A stretch of DNA of 64,000 nt from Cupriavidus sp. YR651 (GTDB taxonomy: Bacteria > Pseudomonadota > Gammaproteobacteria > Burkholderiales > Burkholderiaceae), in NCBI RefSeq assembly GCF_900101625.1, contig NZ_FMYZ01000004.1:247571-311570 (forward strand), in the 5' to 3' direction. The notes below the pieces were generated by a model. The model searched no databases and was not told where the DNA came from. It saw only the letters and a program-made list of their open reading frames with translations. Position numbers and translations under genes: made by a program. This document shows, one piece after another, positions 16,323-25,632 of the stretch (position 1 is its first letter; each line of letters begins with the position of its first letter).

Positions 16323-19262
16323 ATGCCATCGAAGAAGGGTATTCCGCTCCATGTGCATTTGTGGATGTTGTTTGGTTCGATCATCCTCATGGTGGGCGCG
16401 CTGACATGCGGTGTGAACTATCTGGTCACCAAGGAAGCCGTGGAAACCGCCACCGCCGATGCCACGCGGCGCATTGGCGAGGAAATGTTCGATGAGGTCG
16501 AGGAACTCCTGGCTCCCGCGCAGACTGCCGTCAAGCTGGTCCGCTACAGTTCCCTCGCCACCGCGCAAAACCTTCAGCAACGGATGGCCCGCCTTGCCCT
16601 GGCGCGCGAAGCGCTGGAGAGTGCCCCGGTATTGCAGGCGCTGTATATCGGTTATGCCGATGGCGCCTTCTTCTACGTGAGACCGCTCAGAACCGACGCG
16701 GACCGCGCTCTCTTCCGCGCCCCGGCCAATGCGGCATACGTGGTCCGCAGTGTCGAGCGGGACGGTCCCGTGCCGATCGGACGTCTCGAATTTTTTGATG
16801 CCGAACTTGCCAATATCTGGACAGTCGACGACGCGGGTTTCGCTCGTCGATTCGACCCGCGACAGCGAGGCTGGTACCAGGCCGCATTCGGATCGAATGC
16901 ATTGGTGCGCACCGATCCGTACGTGTTCTTCACCAATCAGAACGTCGGCGTCACGCTCGCATTCCGTACCCCAGACCAGAAAGCCGTGGTGGGCGGCGAT
17001 TTCGGCCTCGAAACCCTTGGCCTCATGCTCGCAAAGAAGAAAGCGACCGCGAACACGATGCTTGCCTTGCTCGACCACAGCGGCAAGGTGCTGGGCATCG
17101 ATAGCAGGCTGCCGGATTCCTTCAACGCGCCCGATACCTTCCGGACGGATCTTCTCGCGGCGCCAGCCGACTATGGCGTTCCTGTGCTCACCGCGCTGGC
17201 GGCGACCATTACGCCCGATGCACCGTTGCCCGGCGGCGCAACGCTGACGGTGGGCGGGGAAAGGTGGTACACCACGACGAACATGATATCGGTCGCACCA
17301 GGCACGCCCGTCTATCTGTTGTCCGCGATTCCCGAGAATGAATTGCTGGCGGGCGCAAGGCGCCAGGCGTTGACCGGCATGGCGCTGACAATCGGTATCG
17401 TGCTGCTGTCGATGCCATGGCTCTGGCTGGCGGCTCGCCGCATCGCGAAGCCGTTGGGGACGTTGGCCGACGGGCTGGCAGGCATTCGCAATTTCGATTT
17501 CGATCAGCCGTTGTCGGTGCGAACCCGCATCCGGGAGGTCGTCGCGCTGGCCACCGCTACCGAACAGATGCGCAAGACGATCCGGCACTTCCTGATCATC
17601 GTGCAGGCGATTGCCGCCGAGGGCCGCCTCGAACAGCTTTTGCCGGTGCTGTTGAGGAAGACGCTGGATGAAGCCGAGGGCAAGGCTGGTCTTTTCTTGC
17701 TGATGGACGGCGACGACCTCGTCGTGGCCGCCGCGCAGGATCGCCACGGCAGCGATATCGCCGGGGAGTTGCCGCGGATGGCGCTGGATCGGGCCCTGCC
17801 GCTGATTCGCAGTACGGCCGGCCAGACTCACCCGCAATGCGCCGCCCTGACCGGGGACGAACTCGGCGCCGCCGGACTCGGTGCGCTGGCGGTGGGCAAG
17901 ACCAGCCACGCTGTCGCCATTCCGCTTGTGAACCAGCAACATGAGCTCCAGGGGCTCATGCTCGTCTTGCGCGAGACGCCGATGGACGCGGCGCAACTGG
18001 CTTTCGTCGGCACCTTGTCCACTCTCTTCGCAGGGGCGATCGAGGTGCGGGAACTTGCCAGCGCGCAACGCGCGTTGTTTGATGCGTTCATCCGCCTGCT
18101 GGGCGATGCCATCGACGCAAAGAGCCCTCACACCGCGGGCCACTGCTCGCGCGTGCCGGAACTGGTCAAGATGCTGGCGCAGGCGGCATGCGACGCCAGG
18201 GACGGTCCCTATCAGTCGTTCTCCATGAGCACAACCGAGTGGGAGGCGCTGCACGTTGCAGCCTGGTTGCACGATTGCGGCAAGGTCACCACCCCCGAGT
18301 ACATCATCGACAAGGGCACCAAGCTCGAAACCCTCTGCGACAGGATTCACGAGGTACGCATGCGCTTCGAAGTCCTGAAGCGCGAAGCCGAGATCCGTTG
18401 CCTGCGCGGCGTGATCGCGGGGGAGGACGCTGCCATCGCCACGGCGCGGCTTGAGCGCGAGCAGCGGGAGCTGGACGATGAGTTTGCCTTCGTGGCCGCA
18501 TGCAACCAGGGCGGGGAGTCGATGGATGCAGCGCGGAAGGAGCGCCTGCACCGGATCGCCGCGCGCAGCTGGGCCCGGACGCTCGATGATCGCCTCGGCC
18601 TCTCGCAGGAGGAACTCGCGCGCAAGACGAAATCGGCGCCAGTCGCGCTGCCCGTGCAGGAACCGCTGCTCGCGGATAAGCCCGAGCACCTTGTCGGGCG
18701 CACCGCGCGCGAAGCCATCGCCCCCGACAATCCCTGGGGCTTCAGGCGTGAGGCGCCCACTTACCGGTATCACCGGGGCGAACTGCATAACCTGATGGTC
18801 GGAAGAGGCACGCTCTGCGAAGAGGAGCGCTTCGAGATTGAAGACCACATCGTGCAGACGCAAATCATGCTGTCGCGCTTGCCGTTCCCCAAGCACTTGC
18901 GCCAGGTGCCGGAGATCGCGGGCAATCATCACGAAAAGATGGATGGCACCGGCTATCCACGGCAATTGCGCCGCGAGGAAATGAGTCCGCTTGCCAGAAT
19001 GATGGCCATCGCGGATATCTTCGAGGCGCTGACGGCCGCGGACCGTCCCTACAAGAAAGCGAAGACCTTGTCGGAATCGATCGGTATCATGTCGCGCGCC
19101 GCGGCACAGCAGCAAATCGATCCGGAGCTCTTCGAGCTCTTCCTGAAATCCGGGGTCTACATGCAGTACGGGCAACGGTTCATGCATGAAGAGCAAATGG
19201 ACGCGGTTGACATCGATCGATACGTTCGGGGCCCCGCATCGATCGAAAAGCAAGCGACCTGA
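16323..19262 (+). CDS. Membrane-bound HD-GYP domain protein (dCACHE-HAMP-GAF-HD-GYP)
   Basis: A 979-aa sensor and predicted cyclic-di-GMP phosphodiesterase. Order: transmembrane helix (about 10-35), periplasmic double-CACHE-like sensor (about 40-345, with FDPRQRGWY), second membrane helix (about 350-375), HAMP-like linker, GAF-like region (about 420-580), HD-GYP domain (about 600-940). HD is in WLHDCGK near residue 650 and HHEKMDGTGYP begins near 868. Canonical spacing between these is about 60 residues, so about 150 extra residues are inserted, rich in charged helix. The ATG at 16323 follows CAGGAGGG by 6 bp and beats the upstream in-frame TTG. It is divergent from the methyltransferase. Confidence 0.9.
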   Translation: MPSKKGIPLHVHLWMLFGSIILMVGALTCGVNYLVTKEAVETATADATRRIGEEMFDEVEELLAPAQTAVKLVRYSSLATAQNLQQRMARLALAREALESAPVLQALYIGYADGAFFYVRPLRTDADRALFRAPANAAYVVRSVERDGPVPIGRLEFFDAELANIWTVDDAGFARRFDPRQRGWYQAAFGSNALVRTDPYVFFTNQNVGVTLAFRTPDQKAVVGGDFGLETLGLMLAKKKATANTMLALLDHSGKVLGIDSRLPDSFNAPDTFRTDLLAAPADYGVPVLTALAATITPDAPLPGGATLTVGGERWYTTTNMISVAPGTPVYLLSAIPENELLAGARRQALTGMALTIGIVLLSMPWLWLAARRIAKPLGTLADGLAGIRNFDFDQPLSVRTRIREVVALATATEQMRKTIRHFLIIVQAIAAEGRLEQLLPVLLRKTLDEAEGKAGLFLLMDGDDLVVAAAQDRHGSDIAGELPRMALDRALPLIRSTAGQTHPQCAALTGDELGAAGLGALAVGKTSHAVAIPLVNQQHELQGLMLVLRETPMDAAQLAFVGTLSTLFAGAIEVRELASAQRALFDAFIRLLGDAIDAKSPHTAGHCSRVPELVKMLAQAACDARDGPYQSFSMSTTEWEALHVAAWLHDCGKVTTPEYIIDKGTKLETLCDRIHEVRMRFEVLKREAEIRCLRGVIAGEDAAIATARLEREQRELDDEFAFVAACNQGGESMDAARKERLHRIAARSWARTLDDRLGLSQEELARKTKSAPVALPVQEPLLADKPEHLVGRTAREAIAPDNPWGFRREAPTYRYHRGELHNLMVGRGTLCEEERFEIEDHIVQTQIMLSRLPFPKHLRQVPEIAGNHHEKMDGTGYPRQLRREEMSPLARMMAIADIFEALTAADRPYKKAKTLSESIGIMSRAAAQQQIDPELFELFLKSGVYMQYGQRFMHEEQMDAVDIDRYVRGPASIEKQAT

Positions 19263-19330
19263 CACAACCATGACAGCGACCGTCATCGCCTTGCGCGATG
19301 CGTCGCGAGACCTCATCGAGCACACACACC

Positions 19331-20221
19331 ATGCGGATTCCTCCGGTGAAGGCGATTATCGCCTTCGAAAGCGTTGCCAGAACCAAGAGCGTCAGCCGGG
19401 CATCGGAAGAATTAGGCTTGACGGCGTCCGCTGTCAGCCACCAGATCAGCAACCTCGAGGAGGCGCTCGGCCAGGCGCTCTTTTTCCGGCAAGGGCGGGG
19501 ACTGGCCCTGACGCCGGTGGGCGAGCAATACCTGCGCGACATCACGGGTGTGCTCGCCGACCTGAATCGCGCGACCGAGCGCGCTTCCAGTCCGGCCAAC
19601 ATCGAAATCCTGAGGGTCCATTCGAGTCCGAGCTTCGGCCTGATGTGGCTGTTGCCGCGGCTGGAATCGTTCCAGGCGGACAATGACGACATCCAGCTGA
19701 ACCTGTCCTGTTCCTATGAGGACGTTTCCTTTACGAGCGGCTACTACGACGTGGATATCCGCCACGGCTACGCGCATTGGCGCGATATCGAGGTCAAGAC
19801 CTTGCGCCGGGAAACCATCGCGCCGCTCGTCTCGCCGGCATACCTGGAGAAACATCCGATCGCGTCGCCGGCCGATCTGCTCGCGCAGCGCCTGATCTAT
19901 TCGGAAACCCCTCTTGTGCAATGGCAGCAATGGTTCGCCAGGTTCGGTGTCCCGGGTGCCCACAAGCGGTTCGATTTCACCTTCGACCGCTCGTACATGT
20001 CGCTCGAAACAGCGGCGCTGGGCCTCGGGGTGGCGCTGGAAAGCACGCTGCTGGCGTCCGTCATGATCCGCAAGGGTGCCCTTGTGCCGGTGTTCGACGA
20101 CGCGCATGCGATCGAGGTCGGCAGTCACCACCTCGTCTACCCCCGGCAGAACGCCGACCTGCCGCGCGTCGCGCGTTTCCTCGCCTGGATGGAACGCGCG
20201 CTGCCGTCGATCCCCGGCTAG
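19331..20221 (+). CDS. LysR-family regulator, GcvA-like
   Basis: LTTR of about 296 aa of the GcvA type: start MRIPPVKAIIAFESVART, recognition helix in TASAVSHQISNLE, and effector domain with YFxxG-like YYDVDIRHGYAHW. The ATG at 19331 matches the usual GcvA-like start better than the in-frame ATG at 19298. The SDR-MFS-transketolase operon starts 168 bp downstream on the same strand and is its likely target, but the HD-GYP gene upstream cannot be excluded. Confidence 0.85.
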   Translation: MRIPPVKAIIAFESVARTKSVSRASEELGLTASAVSHQISNLEEALGQALFFRQGRGLALTPVGEQYLRDITGVLADLNRATERASSPANIEILRVHSSPSFGLMWLLPRLESFQADNDDIQLNLSCSYEDVSFTSGYYDVDIRHGYAHWRDIEVKTLRRETIAPLVSPAYLEKHPIASPADLLAQRLIYSETPLVQWQQWFARFGVPGAHKRFDFTFDRSYMSLETAALGLGVALESTLLASVMIRKGALVPVFDDAHAIEVGSHHLVYPRQNADLPRVARFLAWMERALPSIPG

Positions 20222-20389
20222 GTGCTACCGGCCGCCAACCCGCAATGTGCCGCCGGCGGCGCCCGGCCGAATTCCCGTCTCCCTATTGCCTGAATATTTC
20301 TCAGCAATACCTGAGTCAGACCGCGTTGATCGGAGGGCCGCCAGCGACAACACTCGACCTATCAAAATTCAATGTCAAAGGAGACAAAG

Positions 20390-21139
20390 ATGCTGGTCGA
20401 GAAGAACGTAGTCATCATCACCGGTGCGGCTTCCCCGCGCGGAATTGGCAAGGCTACCGCCAAGGCGTTTGCCGCCCAGGGCGCCTCGGTGGTCATCCTG
20501 GACCTGCGCCTGGAAGACGCGCAGGCCGCCGCCGGCGAGCTGGGCGACCAGCATCTCGGGCTGGCGTGCGATGTGACGGACAAGGCCGCCTGTGATCGGG
20601 CGGTCGCGACGGTGCTGCAGCGCTATGGACGTATAGACGCGCTGGTCAACAATGCCGGCATCACCCAGCCGGTGCGCACGCTCGATATCCAGGCCGCCAA
20701 CTATGACGCCGTGCTGGACGTCAACCTGCGCGGCACCCTGTACATGTCGCAGGCCGTGCTGCCGCAGATGCGCGAGCAGCAGCGCGGCAGCATCGTGTGC
20801 ATGTCGTCGGTCTCCGCGCAGCGTGGCGGCGGCATCTTCGGCGGCCCGCACTACAGCGCCGCCAAGGCCGGCGTGCTGGGGCTGGCGCGTGCGATGGCGC
20901 GCGAGTTCGGTTCGGATGGCATCCGCGTCAACTCGATCACCCCGGGTCTGATCCAGACCGACATCACCGGCGACAAGCTCACCCCCGAGATGCGCGCCGA
21001 CATCATCAAGGGCATCCCGCTGGGCCGCCTGGGCAAGGCCACCGACGTGGCCAACGCCTGCGTGTTCCTGGCCAGCGACATGTCCGCCTACCTGACCGGC
21101 ATCACACTCGATGTCAACGGCGGCATGCTCATCCATTAA
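20390..21139 (+). CDS. Short-chain dehydrogenase/reductase of the split-transketolase operon
   Basis: Classical SDR of 249 aa: TGAASPRGIGKATA nucleotide-binding motif, NNAG, catalytic Ser in MSSVSA and YSAAKAG. It resembles 3-oxoacyl reductase and sugar/polyol dehydrogenase SDRs. ATG 20390 has AAAGGAG 8 bp upstream; an earlier ATG at 20372 lies before that site. It is first of four co-directional genes (SDR, MFS, two transketolase halves), suggesting oxidation of an imported polyol or sugar acid to a keto form used by the transketolase. Confidence 0.87.
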   Translation: MLVEKNVVIITGAASPRGIGKATAKAFAAQGASVVILDLRLEDAQAAAGELGDQHLGLACDVTDKAACDRAVATVLQRYGRIDALVNNAGITQPVRTLDIQAANYDAVLDVNLRGTLYMSQAVLPQMREQQRGSIVCMSSVSAQRGGGIFGGPHYSAAKAGVLGLARAMAREFGSDGIRVNSITPGLIQTDITGDKLTPEMRADIIKGIPLGRLGKATDVANACVFLASDMSAYLTGITLDVNGGMLIH

Positions 21140-21238
21140 GAGGTAGCACCTCTACATCCAGTTGAAGCCGCCCGCAAGAGGCGGAACCCTCGACAGCCGG
21201 TGCGTCGCAGTGCGGCGCCACCTGGCAGGAGACACCCG

Positions 21239-22567
21239 ATGAAAACCAAATACGCACCCTCGCCCATGGGCGGCGAGGCGACGCTGCACGCCGATTCCGC
21301 GAGCTTCGAGGCCCGCACCTACGCCAAGGTGGTGAAGCGGCTGATCCCGTTCCTGATGCTGTGCTACCTGGGCGCCTATCTCGATCGCGTCAACGTCGGC
21401 TTCGCCAAGCTGCAGATGCTGAACGACCTCCAGTTCAGCGAAACCATCTACGGCCTGGGCGCCGGCATCTTCTTCCTCGGCTATTTCATCTTCGAGGTGC
21501 CGAGCAACGTGATCCTCCACAAGGTCGGCGCCAAGCGCTGGCTGGCGCGGATCATGCTGACGTGGGCGGTGATCTCTGCCTGCTTCGCCTTTGTCAGTAC
21601 GCCAACACAGTTCTACATCCTGCGCTTCCTGCTAGGTGCGGCCGAGGCGGGCTTCGCCCCCGGCGTGATCCTGTACATGACCTACTGGTTTCCGTCCGAG
21701 CGTCGCGCCAAGGCTTTGTCGCTGTTCTTCATGGCCATCCCGCTGGCCGGCATCGTAGGCGGGCCGCTGTCGGGCTACATCATGCATGCCTTCCACGGCA
21801 TGGGCGACCTGGCCGGCTGGAAATGGCTGTTCCTGCTCGAGGCACTGCCGTCGCTGTTCCTCGGCGTGGCCATCCTGTTCTACCTGGACAACGGCATCGA
21901 CCAGGCCCACTGGCTTACCGACGCCGAGAAGGCGCTGCTCAAGCGCAATATCGAAGGCGACAACGCGCAGAAGACGGAGCACATGTCGATCCGCTCCTTC
22001 ATGGGCGACCGTCGCCTGTGGCTGATGGCCGGGATCTACTTCTGCGTGGTGCTGGGTCAGTACGGACTGACGTTCTGGCTGCCCACCATCATCCGCAAGG
22101 CCGGCGTGGCCGATCCGCTGTGGGTGGGCATCTACACCGCGCTGCCGTACCTGTGCGCCATCGTGGCGCTGCCGCTGGTCGGCATGAGCGCCGACCGCCA
22201 CCGCGAGCGCCGTTTCCACCTGATCGTGCCGATGGTGGTCGCCGCCGCCGGGTTCGCCACCTTGCCGCTGCTAGGCAGTGTCGGCGCATCGCTGGTATGC
22301 CTGTGCATCGCCGCCGCCGGCATCCTGGCCTCGTCCTCGCAGTTCTGGGCGCTGCCCACGGCGCTGCTGGGCGGCATGTCGGCCGCAGCGGGCATCGCCG
22401 CGGTCAACTGCGTCGCCAACCTCGCCGGCTTTTTCTCGCCCGCCATCGTTGGCTGGCTCAACGACCTGACCGGCAAATCCACCGCCGGGCTGGTGTTCAT
22501 CTCGGCCACCGTGGTGTTTGGCGCCATGCTGGTCTTCCTGGTCCCGGCCAAATCCGTGAACCGCTGA
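21239..22567 (+). CDS. MFS transporter, anion:cation symporter family
   Basis: Twelve-helix MFS permease of about 442 aa of the ACS (phthalate/D-galactonate/tartrate) type: LDRVNVGFAKLQM after the first helix, GAGIFFLGYFIFEVPSN, and LGAAEAGFAPGVILYMTYWF are signature stretches. Such proteins import organic anions with protons. Start ATG 21239 follows CAGGAGACACCCG. It probably imports the substrate for the SDR and split transketolase encoded on either side. Confidence 0.87.
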   Translation: MKTKYAPSPMGGEATLHADSASFEARTYAKVVKRLIPFLMLCYLGAYLDRVNVGFAKLQMLNDLQFSETIYGLGAGIFFLGYFIFEVPSNVILHKVGAKRWLARIMLTWAVISACFAFVSTPTQFYILRFLLGAAEAGFAPGVILYMTYWFPSERRAKALSLFFMAIPLAGIVGGPLSGYIMHAFHGMGDLAGWKWLFLLEALPSLFLGVAILFYLDNGIDQAHWLTDAEKALLKRNIEGDNAQKTEHMSIRSFMGDRRLWLMAGIYFCVVLGQYGLTFWLPTIIRKAGVADPLWVGIYTALPYLCAIVALPLVGMSADRHRERRFHLIVPMVVAAAGFATLPLLGSVGASLVCLCIAAAGILASSSQFWALPTALLGGMSAAAGIAAVNCVANLAGFFSPAIVGWLNDLTGKSTAGLVFISATVVFGAMLVFLVPAKSVNR

Positions 22568-22611
22568 GGCTCCATTCCATGAATTCCGATCGATTGATTG
22601 CAGGAGACACC

Positions 22612-23457
22612 ATGCAACACCCAACCACCGACCAGGCCGTGTCCTTGCGGGAACGCGCCTACCGCATCCGCCGCAACGCCCTGCTGATGGGCGAAGTGCA
22701 GGGCCAGGGCTACATCGGCCAGGCGCTCGACATCGCCGATGTGCTCGCCGTGGCTTACTTCGACGCCATGCGTTATCGCCCGGAAGACCCGGAGTGGGAA
22801 GGGCGCGACCGCTTCCTGCTCTCCAACGGCCACTACGCCATCGCGCTGTACGCCGCGCTGCTGGAGGCCGGCATCCTGCCCGCCGAAGAACTGGAGACCT
22901 ATGGCAGCGACGACAGCCGCCTGCCGATGTCCGGCATGGCCAGCTACACGCCCGGGATGGAGATGTCCGGCGGTTCGCTGGGGCACGGGCTGACCATCGC
23001 AGTGGGCCGTTGCCTGGGGCTCAAGCGCAAGGGCTCGGATAACTTTGTCTACACGCTGTTTTCCGACGGCGAGCTGGATGAAGGCGCGATCTGGGAAGGC
23101 ATCCTCTCCGCCGCCCACTGGAAGCTGGACAACCTGATTGCCGTGGTCGACGTCAACAACCAGCAGGCCGACGGGCCCTCCACGCAGATCATGGCGTTCG
23201 AGCCGCTGACGCCCAAGCTGGAAGCGTTCGGCTGGTTCACGCAGCGCGTGGATGGCAACGACATCGACGCCGTGGCCGCCGCCTTCCGTGCGGCGCGCGA
23301 ACATCGCGGCGCGCAGCCGCGCATGATCATCTGCGATACGCGCATGGGGTGCGGCGTACCGTTCCTCGAACAGCGCGAGAAGAATCACTTCATCCGCGTG
23401 GATGCCGACGAATGGCAACTCGCACTGCAGGCCCTCGAAGCCGGGAGACAAGCATGA
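22612..23457 (+). CDS. Transketolase N-terminal subunit
   Basis: N-terminal, thiamine-diphosphate-binding half of a split transketolase (281 aa). The TPP motif is SDGELDEGAIWEG, followed by LIAVVDVNNQQADGP; SLGHGLTIAVG is also typical. It transfers two-carbon ketol units only together with the C-terminal subunit. An ATG at 22579 is not used because 22612 has GCAGGAGACACC upstream. Its stop overlaps the next start as ATGA, so the halves are made in equal amounts. Confidence 0.9.
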   Translation: MQHPTTDQAVSLRERAYRIRRNALLMGEVQGQGYIGQALDIADVLAVAYFDAMRYRPEDPEWEGRDRFLLSNGHYAIALYAALLEAGILPAEELETYGSDDSRLPMSGMASYTPGMEMSGGSLGHGLTIAVGRCLGLKRKGSDNFVYTLFSDGELDEGAIWEGILSAAHWKLDNLIAVVDVNNQQADGPSTQIMAFEPLTPKLEAFGWFTQRVDGNDIDAVAAAFRAAREHRGAQPRMIICDTRMGCGVPFLEQREKNHFIRVDADEWQLALQALEAGRQA

Positions 23458-24479
23458 GCAACACCAACACCACCGTGGCCACCCATGCCACCAGCGCGAA
23501 GCCGAAGCTCAAGACCTCGGCGATGATCGCCTCCATCGCCGGCGAGGGGCAAGCCACCCGGTCGGCCCCGTTTGGCCACGCGCTGGTGGAACTCGCCCGC
23601 CAGAAGCAGAACGTGATCGGCATGACCGCCGATCTGGGCAAGTACACCGACCTGCATCTCTTTGCCAAGGCGTTTCCCGAGCGCTACTACCAGATGGGCA
23701 TGGCCGAGCAGCTCCTGATGGGCGCGGCGGCGGGCCTTGCGCATGAGGGCGCCCAGCCGTTCGTCACGACCTATGCCGTGTTCGCAACGCGGCGCGCCTA
23801 CGACTTCATGCATCAGGCAATCGCCGAGGACAACCTGGACGTGAAGATCGTTTGCGCGCTGCCCGGCCTGACCACCGGCTACGGCCCTAGCCATCAGGCC
23901 GCGGAAGACCTGGCGCTGATGCGCGCGATGCCCAACATGACGGTGATCGACCCGTGCGACGCCATTGACATCGAGCAGATGGTGCCGGCCATCGCCGCGC
24001 ACAATGGGCCGGTGTATGCGCGCCTGCTGCGCGGCAACGTGCCGGTGGTGCTGGACGAGTACGACTACAAGTTCGAACTGGGCAAGGCCAAGCTGTTGCG
24101 CGATGGCGCCGAGGTGCTGGTGATTTCGTCGGGCATCATGACGATGCGCGCGCTGGAGGTGGCCAAGGCGCTGGAGAAGGATCGCATCGGCGTGGCGGTC
24201 CTGCACGTGCCGACCATCAAGCCGCTGGATACGGAGACCATCCTGCGCGAGGCCAAGCGGCAGGGGCGCCTGGTGGTGGTGGCCGAAAACCACACCGTGA
24301 TCGGCGGCCTGGGCGAAGCCGTGGCCACCACGCTGATGCGGGCGGGCACATCCGTGCCGTTCCGGCAGGTCGGCCTGCCGGACGCGTTCCTGGACGCGGG
24401 AGCACTGCCCACGCTGCACGACCGCTACGGCATCTCGGCGGACGTGATGGCGGAGTCGATCCGGCAGTGGATCAAGTAG
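23454..24479 (+). CDS. Transketolase C-terminal subunit
   Basis: Pyrimidine-binding and C-terminal halves of the split transketolase (341 aa). It includes MGMAEQLLMGAAAGLAHEG, which carries the glutamate that activates the TPP cofactor, and ends with the transketolase C domain (VVVAENHTVIGGLGEAVA). The first 35 residues are a low-complexity Thr/Ala/Lys tail before SAMIAS-like sequence, without known role. ATGA overlap with the N subunit. Split transketolases of this sort serve special sugar catabolism; the substrate here is unknown. Confidence 0.9.
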   Translation: MSNTNTTVATHATSAKPKLKTSAMIASIAGEGQATRSAPFGHALVELARQKQNVIGMTADLGKYTDLHLFAKAFPERYYQMGMAEQLLMGAAAGLAHEGAQPFVTTYAVFATRRAYDFMHQAIAEDNLDVKIVCALPGLTTGYGPSHQAAEDLALMRAMPNMTVIDPCDAIDIEQMVPAIAAHNGPVYARLLRGNVPVVLDEYDYKFELGKAKLLRDGAEVLVISSGIMTMRALEVAKALEKDRIGVAVLHVPTIKPLDTETILREAKRQGRLVVVAENHTVIGGLGEAVATTLMRAGTSVPFRQVGLPDAFLDAGALPTLHDRYGISADVMAESIRQWIK

Positions 24480-24540
24480 AGACTATCGACAGGTGCGGGG
24501 GGCGGGGCGACCAGTATGGGCAGTCCCCGCCTGAAGCGTG

Positions 24541-24654
24541 GGAGGTTGTTTCAAAATGAAGCGAAGCGGTCCTGGCTAGGCGTGCGGCCGCAGACAGTAC
24601 AAGTGGTACGGCAAGGCCGCGCAACGACGCCAGGATCTTTTTGAAACGACCTCC
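24541..24654. repeat. 114-bp nested inverted-repeat element between convergent genes
   Basis: Outer arms of 16 bp (24541-24556 and 24639-24654, one mismatch: GGAGGT-GTTTCAAAA) enclose inner arms TCCTGGC/GCCAGGA and GCGGCC/GGCCGC around GTAC-AAGTG-GTAC. The whole could fold into one long hairpin. It fills the space between the transketolase operon and the convergent SDR gene, whose stop codon begins at its last base. I recall very similar intergenic sequence in other Burkholderiales genomes, so it may be a dispersed REP-like element that also works as a bidirectional terminator. Confidence 0.65.
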
Positions 24655-25364
24655 TAGTGGCCGGCGCTCTGGCCGCCGTCGACATGCAGGATTTCGCCCG
24701 TCACGAACGGCGCGCTATCGAGATACAGCACTGCATCGACGATATCGCGCATCTCGCCCATATGGCCCAGCGGATGCATTGCGCCCAGTGCTGCGTGGGT
24801 TTCCTGTGGGTGCATCGGCGACTTGATAATGCCCGGCGATACGGCGTTGGCGCGAATGCCGGTCTTGGCGTATTCGATGGCCAGCGACTTGGTCGCGGCG
24901 TTCAGGCCACCCTTCGTCAGCGAGGCCAGCACCGACGGCACGTTGCTGTTTGCGTGGTCTACCAGGCTGGTCGTGATGCTGACCACGTGGCCGCTACGGT
25001 TCTTTTCCATCTCGGCGATGGCCAGCTGGGTGATATGGAAGAAGCCCGTCAGGTTGATGCCCGTTACGGTGGCGTAGTCCTCGGCGGTATAGCTGGTGAA
25101 GGGCTTGGCGACGAAGACGCCGGCGTTGTTGACCAGCGTGTCGATGCGGCCGAACTTCGCCACGGCTTCGGCGATGACGCGGCGTGCCGTGTCCGGATCC
25201 GCGATGTCGCCGGCGACCGTCAGGATGTCCTTGTCGTCGGACGGCTTGATGCTGCGCGCAGTGGCCACGACGCGATAGTTGCGCTCGCGGAATCCCTTGA
25301 CCAGTTCAGCGCCAATGCCTTGCGATGCGCCCGTGATGACGACGACTTTCTGTGCTGCACTCAT
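24654..25364 (-). CDS. SDR-fold protein lacking the catalytic tyrosine
   Basis: A 236-aa Rossmann-fold SDR with intact cofactor motif (TGASQGIGAELV) and NNAG. The YxxxK motif reads A147-SLT-K151, so the active-site tyrosine is Ala, while the Ser region (SITTS, about 133) is kept. Ordinary hydride transfer with Tyr as acid/base is therefore doubtful. The ATG at 25364 (MSAAQKVVVITG) is preferred over an upstream in-frame start at 25496. It is a single gene, convergent with the transketolase operon. Confidence 0.8.
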   Translation of the reverse strand: MSAAQKVVVITGASQGIGAELVKGFRERNYRVVATARSIKPSDDKDILTVAGDIADPDTARRVIAEAVAKFGRIDTLVNNAGVFVAKPFTSYTAEDYATVTGINLTGFFHITQLAIAEMEKNRSGHVVSITTSLVDHANSNVPSVLASLTKGGLNAATKSLAIEYAKTGIRANAVSPGIIKSPMHPQETHAALGAMHPLGHMGEMRDIVDAVLYLDSAPFVTGEILHVDGGQSAGH

Positions 25365-25632
25365 GTTGAGCCTCGATGTAGGTGGATCTGGATTTGTTGC
25401 GATCGGGCCGGCGGCTCCGATGGGTTCCAATCTAGGCGATCCGCTTTGGCATTCGAAGGCATCGCTCGCACAAACAGTTGTGCGCGGCAAGTACAAATCC
25501 CGTCGGACATCACTCTGGGAGGCAGCGGACGTCGACTTTCGGTCACTTTTGCAACCGGAAGTCCTTGATTTTCGTCAGCGAGGCCCGGTGATCGCGCTTC
25601 TTGCACATGGAGGTCGTGCAAGAACCCGCCGA

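Noticed and set aside
16089..19325. 1078-codon open frame on the minus strand opposite the HD-GYP gene
   Set aside because: The plus-strand protein has complete recognisable domains; the antisense product has none.
24480..24660. The inverted repeat as ends of an insertion sequence
   Set aside because: Only 114 bp with no open frame and no visible target-site duplication; better described as a hairpin repeat.
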